Origin: Kitasatospora sp. MBT63
GTDB taxonomy: Bacteria > Actinomycetota > Actinomycetes > Streptomycetales > Streptomycetaceae
Assembly: GCF_000710465.2 (NCBI RefSeq)
Contig: NZ_JAIZ01000105.1
Location: forward strand, 1 to 64,000
Length of the DNA stretch: 64,000 nt
Direction of reading: 5' to 3'
Shown: in pieces, positions 15,588 through 24,707 of the stretch
Position numbering within the stretch: the first letter of the stretch is position 1
How the letters are laid out: every line of letters starts with the position of its first letter
Made by a program: the position numbers and the translations under genes
The notes under the pieces: model-generated
What the model saw: only the letters and a program-made list of their open reading frames with translations
What the model was told of the DNA's origin: nothing
Database searches by the model: none

Positions 15588-15661
15588 TCGTCCCAATCTG
15601 TGAGGCCAGTTTCCGCACACTTTGTGCGGGGTGAACTTTCAGCCTCGCCCTTGACAGGGCG

Positions 15662-16891
15662 TCAGACTCCTGCCCAGCGAGCCAGCTCGGCAACGTCCTC
15701 GGACGGGTTCCGGTCGAGGCGGACCAGGGTGGCCGCGGTCGCCCTGGTGGTGGGGTGGAACCTGGTGTGGTTGGGGGCCAGCCGACGGGCAGTGCGGAGC
15801 GCCCGGGCCGATCCGGCGCGGTCGCCGCGGGCCAACTTCGCCGAGGCCACGTCGATGTGGTGGTGGGAGGCGCGCTCGGCCGGCAGGTCGGCGGGCAGCG
15901 TCCACTCGTCCGCGCCCTGCTCCGCGCCCCACTCTCGCAGGCGGGCCAGGGCCTGCTCGGTGTCGCCGCCGTCGATCAGGCCGGCCACCTCGTGGATGCG
16001 GAGGTTCGTCGGGCCGAAGCTCAACTCGTAGTGGTCTGTGTCGGAGTTGCGCAGCAGGGCGGCGACGTGGCGGGCGTCGTCCAGGTACTGGGCCGCCCGG
16101 GCTGGCTGGCCGTCCCGGGCCTCCAGGATGCTGAGTTTGAGGTAGAGGGCGCCCAGGACGGCGTTGTGAGCCTCGGTCGGGCACTCCTCCGGGGACAGCC
16201 GAAGCACCTCGTCGGCGAGGCCGGTCAGGAGCCGGCGGGCCGAGGCGTAGGACCCCATCCTGAGCATCGCGCCAGCCTTGAGGTAGGCGCCGGTGACCTG
16301 CATCAACGGGTCGCCGGATCGGTCCGCTGCCCACCGGACGCGCTCGATCGCGGTCAAGCTGAGGTCGTGGTAACCCAGCTTGTGCGAGAGCGAGTTGGCC
16401 GCGCGGTAGCCCGTAGCCAGCAAGAGGTACGCCTGGGCCTGCTCGCGCCCGGCGGTGGTGAGTGCGACCTGGGTCAGCTCGGACAGCAGCGGCGGCAGGA
16501 GCGGCCCCATCGGGACGTACGAGCCGGCCTGCCGCATCCGGGCGACCTCGGACATCTCGGCGCCCAGCACGGACAGCGGCCGCGGCACCGCCCCGAGGTC
16601 GTCAGGGCTGTCGTAGGTCAGCATGATGCGCCGGAGCTCGGGGATCACAGCCTGCGCCTGGTCCTCGGTCTCGCTGCCGTTGAGGTAGGGCTGCCCGGTC
16701 AGCCGCTCCGGGCCGACCGCCAGAGCCCGCGCGATCCTAACCACCAGGCCCGGCGCCGGGTTCCGGGCGCCGCTCTCGTACTTCTCCATGGCGCTCGGCG
16801 AGACGGCCACCCGGGTGGCCAGCTCGCGGACGGACAGACGTCGGATCTTGCGGTGCTCGCGGATGCGCGCGCCGATGGTCTCGCCGCTCAT
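15662..16891 (-). CDS. XRE-TPR regulator (409 aa)
   Basis: Residues 1-65 form an XRE helix-turn-helix (IGARIREHRKIRRLSVRELA, VSPSAMEKYESGARNPAPG). The remaining 340 residues are alpha-helical repeats of TPR character (QAYLLLATGYRAANSLSHKLG, GAYLKAGAMLRMGSYASARR, ALYLKLSILEARDGQPARAA). This layout occurs in many Streptomyces regulators whose TPR part binds a peptide or small ligand. It is the only large gene between the lysis cassette and the small coupled unit, and it is a second candidate receptor for the secreted peptide at 12439-12624. Confidence 0.85.
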   Translation of the reverse strand: MSGETIGARIREHRKIRRLSVRELATRVAVSPSAMEKYESGARNPAPGLVVRIARALAVGPERLTGQPYLNGSETEDQAQAVIPELRRIMLTYDSPDDLGAVPRPLSVLGAEMSEVARMRQAGSYVPMGPLLPPLLSELTQVALTTAGREQAQAYLLLATGYRAANSLSHKLGYHDLSLTAIERVRWAADRSGDPLMQVTGAYLKAGAMLRMGSYASARRLLTGLADEVLRLSPEECPTEAHNAVLGALYLKLSILEARDGQPARAAQYLDDARHVAALLRNSDTDHYELSFGPTNLRIHEVAGLIDGGDTEQALARLREWGAEQGADEWTLPADLPAERASHHHIDVASAKLARGDRAGSARALRTARRLAPNHTRFHPTTRATAATLVRLDRNPSEDVAELARWAGV

Positions 16892-16992
16892 GGTGCCCCC
16901 AGCTCGGGATCGGTCCTCCCAGCAGGGTAGGACGCAAGCAGGCCGTACGGGAGCCTGGCCCTGTGAATTTATGGTTGCCGGGCACGACGAAG

Positions 16993-17026
16993 CGCCCCCT
17001 ACCCGGCCGAGGCCGGGTAGGGGGCG
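16993..17026 (-). terminator. Late-operon terminator
   Basis: A 15-16 bp GC-rich stem (16993-17008 with 17011-17026) with a CGAG tetraloop, 16 nt beyond the last lysis gene on the minus strand. It separates the late operon from the accessory genes. Confidence 0.8.
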
Positions 17027-17041
17027 GTGGCTGAGTGCCGG

Positions 17042-17365
17042 TCAGTCGCTCGCGCATACGGATCGCTCGACGCGGTCGACGGCGTCTCGGAGTGAGGCGC
17101 CGCTGTTGGGGTGGAGTTCGTGCTCGACGGCGCCCAGGCGAGACTCGATCTGGCCGAGCCGTTCCATCACTCCGGCGCGGGCGGGGACGCCGGGCCGGGC
17201 CGGGGTGCCGGACCAGTCCTCGGCGACCTGGTCGAGCTGGTGCGCGATGGCGCGGACTCCGCGGGTGAGCCTCCAGAGCAGGCCGAGGGCGCCGGTGATG
17301 GCGGCTCCGGCCACGCACCAGACCACGAGGGTGTCGACCTGGGCTATCCCGGTGCCGTCGCTCAT
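17042..17365 (-). CDS. DUF2746-like membrane protein of the lysis cassette
   Basis: 107 aa. One N-terminal membrane segment (LVVWCVAGAAITGALGLLW) is followed by a helical region (AIAHQLDQVAEDW, RLGQIESRLGAVEHEL) and the ending NSGASLRDAVDRVE. The last phrase is typical of DUF2746-type proteins found beside holins in actinophages. It is coupled to the holin gene (ATGA overlap). It may be a second holin or a membrane partner of it. Confidence 0.7.
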   Translation of the reverse strand: MSDGTGIAQVDTLVVWCVAGAAITGALGLLWRLTRGVRAIAHQLDQVAEDWSGTPARPGVPARAGVMERLGQIESRLGAVEHELHPNSGASLRDAVDRVERSVCASD

Positions 17366-17616
17366 CGAGCCTCCGGGGAGTCGAGGGGCGGCAGAGCGGC
17401 CCGGGCCGCCTCCTTGCGGAGCCAGGCCGGCAGCAGCTGGTCGACGGTGGGAAGCGCGGCGAGGCGGGTGATGGCGGCGGACACGCCGATCACCGTGCCG
17501 ATGCCGGGCAGCGCGTCGGGCAGGCCCGCGGTGTGGATCAGCAGCGGCAGCGCCGCGGCGACCGCGGCGACGGTCCAGATCGTGGTGCGGATGGTGCGGC
17601 GGGTGGCGTCGGTCAT
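17362..17616 (-). CDS. Putative holin (84 aa)
   Basis: Two hydrophobic segments (TIWTVAAVAAALPLLIHTAG and GIGTVIGVSAAITRLAAL) follow a basic N-terminus (MTDATRRTIR), and the C-terminus is charged. Size, topology and position right after the lysin gene are those of class II holins, which permeabilise the membrane to release the lysin. Only 12 bp separate it from the lysin gene. Confidence 0.75.
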   Translation of the reverse strand: MTDATRRTIRTTIWTVAAVAAALPLLIHTAGLPDALPGIGTVIGVSAAITRLAALPTVDQLLPAWLRKEAARAALPPLDSPEAR

Positions 17617-17628
17617 GGCGGTCTCCTG

Positions 17629-18579
17629 TCAGCCTGCGGACGGGGCGGGCGTGCTGGGGGTGACGGTCAGGCGGAGGTCGAGCTTGGCGAGCTCGGCCTT
17701 GAACTCGGCGACGAGTGCGTCGACGTTGATGTCCGGGTGCTGCTGGGCAGCGAGCTGGGCCAGCGTGTTGACCGCCGCGCCCTGGGCGGTGAGCTGGGCC
17801 TGGACGTCGGCGAGCTGGTACTGGGTCGGCGCGATGCCGGCCAGCAGCCACTGGAGCTCGACGCCGGGCCGGGCCGGGTCCTGCTCCCACTTGCCGTTCA
17901 CGCGCGGCACCTGCGCCTGCAGCAGGGCCGAGACGACCGCCGGCACTACGGCCGCGGCCACCCGCTGGATGTCGGTATCGGTCAGGGGCATGTCGGTCTC
18001 CTCCGGGGTGCGGCCGGGCATCCACTGCCCGTAGTCCGCGAGCTGGGCGGTGTTGCGGTCGCACTCGATGCCGCCGATGGTGATGTAGCCGAGCTGCCGG
18101 ATGTGCGCCCGCGGGTCCCACCGGCCGCCGGACCAGGCGGATGCCTGCCAGTACCACTGGACGAGTCCGGAGTCGGCGGCGCCGGCCACGACCCGGATGC
18201 CGCCGTAGACGCCGACCCGGGCGGGGGGCAGAACCGAGGTGACGCCGCGGAAGTAGGGCAGCACAGCGCCCCACGTGGTGTCGGTGTCCACGGCGAAGTA
18301 GATCGGTCGCGAGCTCGGCATGCCGCATGCCTGGGCCTGGGCCAGGGCGGCGCGGGCGTCCGCGGCGCCGGCGGCCTGCCCGGCGAGGGCCCGCCCGGCG
18401 GTGGTCTCCCACACCACCCCGGACCAGATGCCCGCGGCGGCCAGCGCGTCGGCCTCACGGCGGGTCAGGTTCTTGGTGGCGTCCGTGGACAGATAGCGCA
18501 TCGCGAACTGGGCGCCGGCCGCCTTCAGAGCGGCCGGGGCGGGGTGCGTCCACGGGTAGTCGACGCCGAGGATCGTCAC
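17629..18579 (-). CDS. Endolysin, DUF1906 glycoside-hydrolase-like
   Basis: 316 aa from GTG 18579 (GTGA overlap with the previous gene, GGAGG upstream). Residues 1 to about 200 form a DUF1906 / Rv2525c-like TIM barrel: GVDYPWTHPAPAALKAAG, FAMRYLSTDATKNLTRRE, RPIYFAVDTDTTW, VGVYGGIRVV and WQASAWSGG. This is a GH25-related fold proposed to hydrolyse peptidoglycan. The C-terminus (about 215-316) is helical (IQRVAAAVVPAVVSALLQ, ADVQAQLTAQGAAVNTLAQL), possibly an oligomerisation or wall-binding part. The position before the holin supports a lytic role; no Sec signal is seen, so it would depend on the holin. Confidence 0.82.
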   Translation of the reverse strand: MTILGVDYPWTHPAPAALKAAGAQFAMRYLSTDATKNLTRREADALAAAGIWSGVVWETTAGRALAGQAAGAADARAALAQAQACGMPSSRPIYFAVDTDTTWGAVLPYFRGVTSVLPPARVGVYGGIRVVAGAADSGLVQWYWQASAWSGGRWDPRAHIRQLGYITIGGIECDRNTAQLADYGQWMPGRTPEETDMPLTDTDIQRVAAAVVPAVVSALLQAQVPRVNGKWEQDPARPGVELQWLLAGIAPTQYQLADVQAQLTAQGAAVNTLAQLAAQQHPDINVDALVAEFKAELAKLDLRLTVTPSTPAPSAG

Positions 18580-18899
18580 AGCGCCTCCATCGGGGCGGGC
18601 AGGGTCCAGCCGGTGGGCAGGGTGACGGTGCCGAGCACTGGCGCCTCGATGGGCGGCGGCAGCGTTTCCGGGGTGCAGCCGCACTCCGGGAGCAGCTTCG
18701 GGTCCGGCGCGCCGCAGGTCGCTGCGTGGACCTGCGCCGCGAGGTCGAGCGTCAGAGCGTGCCGCCCGCACGCGTACACGGCGGCGGTGCTGTCCTCGTC
18801 GATGCGGCGCTGCCACTGGACGAGGACGGCCTCGGGGCAGCCGTCGAGCGCACAGGGGTGCGACGATGGCGCGGCCTGGACTGTCAGGTCGTCAGGCAT
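18576..18899 (-). CDS. Small Cys-rich protein (107 aa)
   Basis: Contains CALDGC, ACGRHALTLD, ATCGAP and ECGCTP groups that could hold one or two zinc ions, then a Pro-rich C-terminus. Its ATG overlaps the fibre gene stop by 8 nt and its stop overlaps the lysin start. Similar small Cys-rich proteins lie between tail and lysis genes in streptomycete phages; the function is unknown. Confidence 0.6.
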   Translation of the reverse strand: MPDDLTVQAAPSSHPCALDGCPEAVLVQWQRRIDEDSTAAVYACGRHALTLDLAAQVHAATCGAPDPKLLPECGCTPETLPPPIEAPVLGTVTLPTGWTLPAPMEAL

Positions 18900-19419
18900 G
18901 GACCCACCTCACTGTCATGCCGGTTGGGGACGGCGCGGTGTTGAGGGCGCCGCCGGAGTTCTGGAAGGCTCGGATCTCGATGTAGTCGGTGCTGCCGTTG
19001 CAGAACACGGTGTCGGTGACCTGTACGGACCCGGTGTTCGTGGCGGCCGCGGCCGCGCCGCCGCCCTGGCCGAGGGCCGTGGCGACGCCGTTCTTGGCCA
19101 CCAACAGGAACCGGTTGCCGCTGGCACTGGCCGCCGGCCCGTAGACGCCGTTGACCTCGTAGTAGCCCGGCACGGTGGGGGTGTATCTCGAGGTGTTGAC
19201 GCTGGTGGAGTGCCCGTTGTAGGTGTCGACGGTCTCGCTGTCGAGCGTCAGCGAGGTGATCGTGTTGTTCGGGATGCTCTGCGCGACGGTTTGCGTGCCG
19301 ATGAACAGCGGTGTGTTCGCCAGGAACGTGATGTCGTCGGTGACGTCGGCGCCGTAGACCGGCGCGGTGAGTCGGCTCCCGGCGGCGCGCACGGGCGGCG
19401 CGGGTACGGCGAGGACCAT
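18892..19419 (-). CDS. Tail-fibre-like or receptor-binding protein (175 aa)
   Basis: ATG at 19419 follows GGAGG. The first 35 residues are extended and Pro/Ala-rich. The rest is beta-rich with aromatic and Asn/Thr-rich strands (TSRYTPTVPGYYEVNGVYG, GNRFLLVAKNGVATALG, YIEIRAFQNSGGALN), the pattern of a C1q/TNF-like jelly roll often found at phage fibre tips. It is the last structural gene before lysis, a common place for host-recognition proteins. Confidence 0.65.
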   Translation of the reverse strand: MVLAVPAPPVRAAGSRLTAPVYGADVTDDITFLANTPLFIGTQTVAQSIPNNTITSLTLDSETVDTYNGHSTSVNTSRYTPTVPGYYEVNGVYGPAASASGNRFLLVAKNGVATALGQGGGAAAAATNTGSVQVTDTVFCNGSTDYIEIRAFQNSGGALNTAPSPTGMTVRWVHA

Positions 19420-19427
19420 GCTGCCTC

Positions 19428-22400
19428 CTACAGGGCGAGGATCATCGGCTGGGCCAAGCGGATGTCGGCGCCGGCCAACTGGGCTTTGGCGATGCCGTTG
19501 ACGGACCGGGTGACGGTCAGCAGCTGCGGCGACGTCGTGCTGACGTTGTCCCAGCTGACGACCAGGGTGGTGTTGGTGTTGCCCGAGACCCGGTTGGAGC
19601 GGAGCGCGGCCGACCCGGACGCGGTGATGGCGGTGTCGGTCGCGGTGACGTGCCAGTCGTACGGTTCGGCCGAGGCCGCCGGCCAGGCCTTGGCCCGCAG
19701 CGCGGTGCCGTAGGCCTGGAGGCGGACCTTGATCTGGCCGCCCGCGGTGTGGGTGATGGGCAGGGTGAGCGCGGCGAGCTGCGTTTCCACACCGGCGACC
19801 CGGCGGCGCAGACTGAGGATCACAGCCTGGGCGGTCGTGAGCTCGACCCGGGCCTGGTACTGGTCGTTGTCGCCGCTCCAGCGGGCCGCCAGGGCGACCA
19901 GCTGGCTGGCCCCGGCGGCGAGCGCGGACGTCGACACCGTGACGGTGGTGTCGGAGTCGGGGTGCGCCACCGCAATGGAAGACCAGCGGCTGACCGAGGT
20001 GCTGCCGACGGTGTGCGTCCCGGCGGTGCCGGTGACCCCGTAGTCGGACGCGGACCCGCCGGCGGTGGCCCAGGTCTGGCCGCTGGTCGCGCTGCCCCAG
20101 CCGGACGACACGGACCGGGTGAATGCGTCGGACAGCCAGGGCGCCACCGCGGTGACGGTGACGCGCTCGCCGCCCAGGACGACGTCGAACGGCAGGTCGG
20201 CCGGGTCGGTGGTCCAGGCCGGCCCGTTGGTGGTGGCGACGGTCAGGCCGGTGGCGGCGCTGCTGGCGGCCGAGGCCAGGGCGCTGCCGCCGGTGTCCAG
20301 GCGCCCGAGCGCGGTGTCGCTGAGGGTGGCGACGTCCCAGGGCCGGGCGGGCGAGCAGTTGAGCACCAGGTCCCAGGTGGCCCGGGTGAGGGTCTCGGTG
20401 TAGCCCTCGGCGAGCTGTCGGATCTGGTCCGGCGGCTGCCCGTCGGGCGGGTTGTCGAGGGTGAGGACGTCGCGCAGGCCGAGGGCGGTGGTGGCCTCGA
20501 TCAGCTGCGGGGCCGCGGTGAGGCTGACCGGGATCCGCGGGTAGCGGGCCTCGTCGACCGTGCCGAGGTGCAGTGCCCATCCGGCCTGGTCGGCGCACTG
20601 GTCGTCGGAGTAGAGGTTGAGCGGGGTGGAGATGTCGTACCGGCCGACGCCGTCCGGCGGGTCGAGGACGGACAGCGCCCCCTCGTCCAGGACGGCCCGG
20701 GCGCTCGATGCCTGATCCCTCTTGATCGTGATGTCGTTGGCGATGTTCTGGTCGTCGTCCACCGGCCGGATCCCGGGGGGCACCTCTCCGGGCGTCTCGA
20801 AGTCCAGGGCGAGCGTGACGGGCTGGTTGTAGAACGTGGCGCGTGCCCGGTAGGCGAGGCTGAGGCTGTCTCTGCGCTCGCACAGCAGGCCGCCGTCGGC
20901 GGCAGCCGCGCTCTCCAGCAGGTTGAGGATGGTGTCGGTGGTCTGCGGTCCGAGCGGGGCCGTGTCGGTGCGCTCCCCGTAGGTGGTGAGCGGGATCTGG
21001 CTCTCCATGCACAGCCGGACGATCCGGTCCTGGGCGTACTCCCCGCTCCACGCGACAAGGGCCTGGGCGGTGTTGGCATAGGCGTCGGTGTCGTTGGCGA
21101 GGGCGAGGTGGCCGACCGCCGATTCGCCGAGGCCTCCTTGCTCGCCGATGGTGATGGCGGTGATCTGGCCGAAGGTGCGGGACACGAGCGTCCCGGACAG
21201 AACGAGGTTGGACAGATCTGGGAGGGCGAACCTGAAGATGGCCCAGTTGATGTCGGCGCCGGACTGGACGAGTTCCACGCCGAGGCTGAGCTGCCGGCCG
21301 TTGGCGCCGACCGGCACGGAGCCGGAGTTGAACAGCTCGGTGCCGGTGCTGTCGTAGGCGCGCAGGGTCACATCGCCGTCCGTCTCCAGCCAGACGGCCC
21401 AGGTGGGGGCCGTGCCGGTGCCGGTGAAGGTCAGCAGGCGACGCTCCGCGGCGATCCCGGCGGCCGGGGCGGCGAGGAACAGCCGCAGGGACAGTTCCCC
21501 GGTGCCGCTGTAGGCGGGGACGGTGCCGGTGAGGCGGCCGTCGCCGAGGGTCGGCAGCGGCAGCGAGGCGTTCCAGCCGGTGTAGCGGGCGGGGTTGATG
21601 GTGCCGGTGATCTCCATCGGCGGGGCGTCGGGGATCGCCGAGGCGACGGACGTCGCGCCTGTGCCGTCCTCGATCGGCCAGTACGCGACGATCCCGGCCC
21701 GGGCCGGGTTGGAAAGTTCACGGCGCATCGGCGACTGGAGCGGCGTCTTGGCCTGGCCGAGACGGCGCATCGGGCCGGCCGCAACCACGGTGGTCCATTG
21801 GTCGGAGCCGTCCGTCGTCCAGTTGGGCGGCCATTCGGCGATCTCGCCGGTGAACCGCGGGCGGCGGTCGGTGATCTCGGCGTCGCCCGCGAGGGTCCAG
21901 GTGCGGCCCGCCGAGTCGGCGAAGCTCGTGGTGCCGGGGACTTGGGCGGTGAAGTCCGGGGCGGCGACGATCGTGCCGCCGATGCCGGAGCGGACCTGGG
22001 CGGCGTGCACCCGGCCGGGCATGGGCGTCGCGGCCACGCCGGTGAGGTCACCGATCTCCAGCGGCGCCGTGCCGGCGAAGATCGACGTCACGCCCGCACC
22101 TACGACGGGGTCACCGAGCTGGACCCAGGGGCCGGCCATGGACGCGGCCGTGTAGAAGGTCGCCGTGTAGCCTGCGGCGCCGTTGTTCACGTCCAAGGTG
22201 GCCCGGACCGCCAGGCGGCCGGCGCCCGGGGCGGGCAGATGCGCGGAGGTGATCTGCTGCGCGCCGGCGCCAGTGCCGTCCGTCGACCAGGCGAAGAGCA
22301 GGGCGCCGCCGAAGATCAGGAGCCGCCAGCTGCGCTGGTTGCCCGAGAGGCTGTCGTACTTGCCGATCAGCTCCCAGCTGGCACCCGTGAACCAGACGTT

Positions 22401-22784
22401 GCCCTCGGTAGCGGTCACGTCGACCCGCACGTCCAGGTCGCCGGTGATGTCCAGCGAGGCATGGTCGGGGGTGCCGGCGCGGGACCCTGCCGTTCCGGAC
22501 AAGCGCAGGAACGGCGGGCCCTCCTTGACCGACACCCGAAGCGGGGTGTTGCGGCCGATGCGCCCGTAGTAGGGGCCCAGCGGGTTGCGCGGCGAGTAGC
22601 GCCCTGACCGGTTGTCGAGGGTGAGGCTGCACTTGCCGGGGTCGACGCGGGCGCCCTCGCGGGAGCGGCCGCCGGTGATGACGATCGGGTCGCGGTTGTA
22701 GACGTCGTCGGTGATGTCGGTCCAGGTGGTGCCGTCGACGCTCATCTCGACGAGGGTGGTGAGCGGGTCGGTGGGGAAGGACAC
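19428..22784 (-). CDS. Large minor tail protein (1118 aa)
   Basis: The N-terminal part (VEMSVDGTTWTDITDDVYNR, ITGGRSREGARVDPGKCSLTLDN, GPYYGRIGRNTPLRV) is a distal-tail-like domain seen in actinophages. Two concanavalin/LamG-like beta regions follow (ASWELIGKYDSLSG, RLLIFGGALLFAWSTDG), then a baseplate-hub-like middle (TFYNQPVTLALDFETPGEVP, RPVDDDQNIANDITI) and a second carbohydrate-binding-like region near the C-terminus (WSSIAVAHPDSDTTVTVSTS). It probably forms the tail tip and contacts the wall. It is directly downstream of the tape measure gene, as expected. Confidence 0.82.
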   Translation of the reverse strand: MSFPTDPLTTLVEMSVDGTTWTDITDDVYNRDPIVITGGRSREGARVDPGKCSLTLDNRSGRYSPRNPLGPYYGRIGRNTPLRVSVKEGPPFLRLSGTAGSRAGTPDHASLDITGDLDVRVDVTATEGNVWFTGASWELIGKYDSLSGNQRSWRLLIFGGALLFAWSTDGTGAGAQQITSAHLPAPGAGRLAVRATLDVNNGAAGYTATFYTAASMAGPWVQLGDPVVGAGVTSIFAGTAPLEIGDLTGVAATPMPGRVHAAQVRSGIGGTIVAAPDFTAQVPGTTSFADSAGRTWTLAGDAEITDRRPRFTGEIAEWPPNWTTDGSDQWTTVVAAGPMRRLGQAKTPLQSPMRRELSNPARAGIVAYWPIEDGTGATSVASAIPDAPPMEITGTINPARYTGWNASLPLPTLGDGRLTGTVPAYSGTGELSLRLFLAAPAAGIAAERRLLTFTGTGTAPTWAVWLETDGDVTLRAYDSTGTELFNSGSVPVGANGRQLSLGVELVQSGADINWAIFRFALPDLSNLVLSGTLVSRTFGQITAITIGEQGGLGESAVGHLALANDTDAYANTAQALVAWSGEYAQDRIVRLCMESQIPLTTYGERTDTAPLGPQTTDTILNLLESAAAADGGLLCERRDSLSLAYRARATFYNQPVTLALDFETPGEVPPGIRPVDDDQNIANDITIKRDQASSARAVLDEGALSVLDPPDGVGRYDISTPLNLYSDDQCADQAGWALHLGTVDEARYPRIPVSLTAAPQLIEATTALGLRDVLTLDNPPDGQPPDQIRQLAEGYTETLTRATWDLVLNCSPARPWDVATLSDTALGRLDTGGSALASAASSAATGLTVATTNGPAWTTDPADLPFDVVLGGERVTVTAVAPWLSDAFTRSVSSGWGSATSGQTWATAGGSASDYGVTGTAGTHTVGSTSVSRWSSIAVAHPDSDTTVTVSTSALAAGASQLVALAARWSGDNDQYQARVELTTAQAVILSLRRRVAGVETQLAALTLPITHTAGGQIKVRLQAYGTALRAKAWPAASAEPYDWHVTATDTAITASGSAALRSNRVSGNTNTTLVVSWDNVSTTSPQLLTVTRSVNGIAKAQLAGADIRLAQPMILAL

Positions 22785-22793
22785 GGGGGCTCC

Positions 22794-24707
22794 CTACTGG
22801 CCGAAGGCGGTCTGGACGTCACCGCGGCCGTCGATCTTGACGATGCGCTGGAACAGGGCCTTGAGCTCCTGGTCGGCGCCGGTGACGTCCAGGACCACCC
22901 GGGTCGTGCAGACGCCGGTGTCGCTGCCGGTGCTGCGGACGGCCCCGGCGACGGAGCGGAGCATCCCGTCGAGGCGGTCGAGCGGCACAACGGCCTCGTC
23001 CTGGCCGCCCTCGCCGAGCAGCGCGAGCATGCCGCCGGACGTGGCGGGAACGACGCCGCCGGACGCAAGCATCGGGATCTGCGGGACCCGGAACGAGCCG
23101 CCTCCGACGGTGCCGATCCCCGGGATCGAGATGGACGGGATCCCGAAACTCAGGCCGTTCCACTTGCCGATGATCCAGTTGATCGCCGACCGGAAGGCGT
23201 GGGTGATCCCGTCCCACATCCCCGCCGCGGCCGCCGCGATCCGGCCCGGGAGGCCGGTCACGAACCCGACCACAGAGTTGAAGGCATCCCGGATCCACGT
23301 CGCGGCGGCGACCGCGCCGTTGGAGATCGCGGACCAGGCGGCCTGTACGCCGGGCCACAGGGTGCCCGTGATCCAGGTGAACACGCCCTTCAGGACGGAC
23401 CAGACTGCCTCCCAGCAGGCGGTCACGATCTCGCGGAAGGTGTCCGAGCGCTGCCAGGCAACCATGAGGATGGCGACCAGGGCGACGATCCCGAGGACCA
23501 CCCAGGTCAGCGGGTTGGCCAGCAGCGCGGAGTTGAGCGCCCACTGGACGGCGGTCCACACGGCGAGGGCGGCGGCCAGCGCGATGATCACCGGGGTCAG
23601 CGCCGACACCAGCCCCGGGTTGTCCTGGAGGAAGTCGGAGACCCATTTCAGAGCGGGTGCGAGCGCCTCGCCGAGCGTGGTGGACAGGGTCCGCATGATG
23701 GAGTCCAGCTGTTGGGCGGGGCTGGACTGCATGGACGCGGCGATCTTTGCGGCACCGCCAGCCGCGTCCTCCAGGCCCGCGTTGGCCGCGGCGCCGGTCG
23801 CTTCCAGCTGGAGCAGGGTGTTGCCCATGTCCTCGCCGGGGCCGCCGAACAACGCGGCCTGGATCGCGGTGCGCTTGGTCTGGTCCTGCACGCCCTTGAG
23901 CCCGGTGATGATCTCGTCGAACGCGACGGTGCCCTGGCCTTCGTTGACCAGCTTCTGGATCTTCGCGACGTCCAGGCCAATGGACTTGAGCGGGTCGGTG
24001 ACCGTGGCGGTGTCCGCGAGGCGCAGGGACAGCTCCTTGAGCGCGTCGCCGACCTTGTCGAGCTCGAAGATGGGGTTCTGCGCTGCCTCGACCAGGACCC
24101 CGAAGGCGTCCTCGCCGGAGAAGCCGAGCTGGCTGAAGAACGTGCTGTACTCGTTGGTGAGCGCGGGCAGTTCCTCGCGCAGCGCCGGCGGGAGCTTCTG
24201 GGCGGCTGCGGTCAGGAGGTCGAAGGCCTGCTCGCCGTCCTTGGCCAGGCCGGACTTGATGAGGTTGCCGGCGGCCTGGGTGGCCTCGCCGACGTCGAAC
24301 TCGAAGGTGTCGGCGAGGGCCAGTGCCTCCTTGGTCATCTGCTGGAGCTGGGCATCGCTGGTGGTGCCGAGGGCGCCGATGCTGGACTCGACCGCGCCGA
24401 GCGCCTCGCCGATCTGGTCGACCGACTCGCCCCAGCCGGCGGCATAGACGGCGGCGGAGTCATGGCCGACCCGGGCCGCCTCGTCCTCGGTGAGGCCGAG
24501 CTGGTTGGTCAGCTTGTTGGTAGTCGCCGTGATGTCCATCGCAGAGTCCAGGGCCATGGCGAAGGCCCCGCCGACGCCGAGGCCGGCGGCTGCGCCCGCG
24601 ATGCCGTTCAGGGACTTCTCGACGCCGCTGGCGGCGCGGTCAGCGTCGGCGGTCAGCCCGTCGGCGTCCATGCCGACCGCGACCAGGAGCTCCTCCATGA
24701 TCGACAT
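22794..24707 (-). CDS. Tape measure protein (637 aa)
   Basis: Long helical protein with Ala-rich repeats, hydrophobic segments (VSALTPVIIALAAALAVWTA and TWVVLGIVALVAILMVAW), and the TMP phrases KLTNQLGLTEDEAARVGHDS and FGGPGEDMGNTLLQLEATG. Its length sets tail length; 637 residues at the usual 0.15 nm per residue suggests a tail near 95 nm. The ATG at 24707 lies inside the 3' end of the frameshifted chaperone reading frame (68-nt overlap), a standard arrangement. Confidence 0.9.
   Translation of the reverse strand: MSIMEELLVAVGMDADGLTADADRAASGVEKSLNGIAGAAAGLGVGGAFAMALDSAMDITATTNKLTNQLGLTEDEAARVGHDSAAVYAAGWGESVDQIGEALGAVESSIGALGTTSDAQLQQMTKEALALADTFEFDVGEATQAAGNLIKSGLAKDGEQAFDLLTAAAQKLPPALREELPALTNEYSTFFSQLGFSGEDAFGVLVEAAQNPIFELDKVGDALKELSLRLADTATVTDPLKSIGLDVAKIQKLVNEGQGTVAFDEIITGLKGVQDQTKRTAIQAALFGGPGEDMGNTLLQLEATGAAANAGLEDAAGGAAKIAASMQSSPAQQLDSIMRTLSTTLGEALAPALKWVSDFLQDNPGLVSALTPVIIALAAALAVWTAVQWALNSALLANPLTWVVLGIVALVAILMVAWQRSDTFREIVTACWEAVWSVLKGVFTWITGTLWPGVQAAWSAISNGAVAAATWIRDAFNSVVGFVTGLPGRIAAAAAGMWDGITHAFRSAINWIIGKWNGLSFGIPSISIPGIGTVGGGSFRVPQIPMLASGGVVPATSGGMLALLGEGGQDEAVVPLDRLDGMLRSVAGAVRSTGSDTGVCTTRVVLDVTGADQELKALFQRIVKIDGRGDVQTAFGQ

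Noticed and set aside
19650-22607. 985-aa plus-strand open frame opposite the large tail protein
   Set aside because: Shadow of the 1118-aa tail gene; no ribosome site and a Gly/Arg/Val repeat composition without domain motifs.
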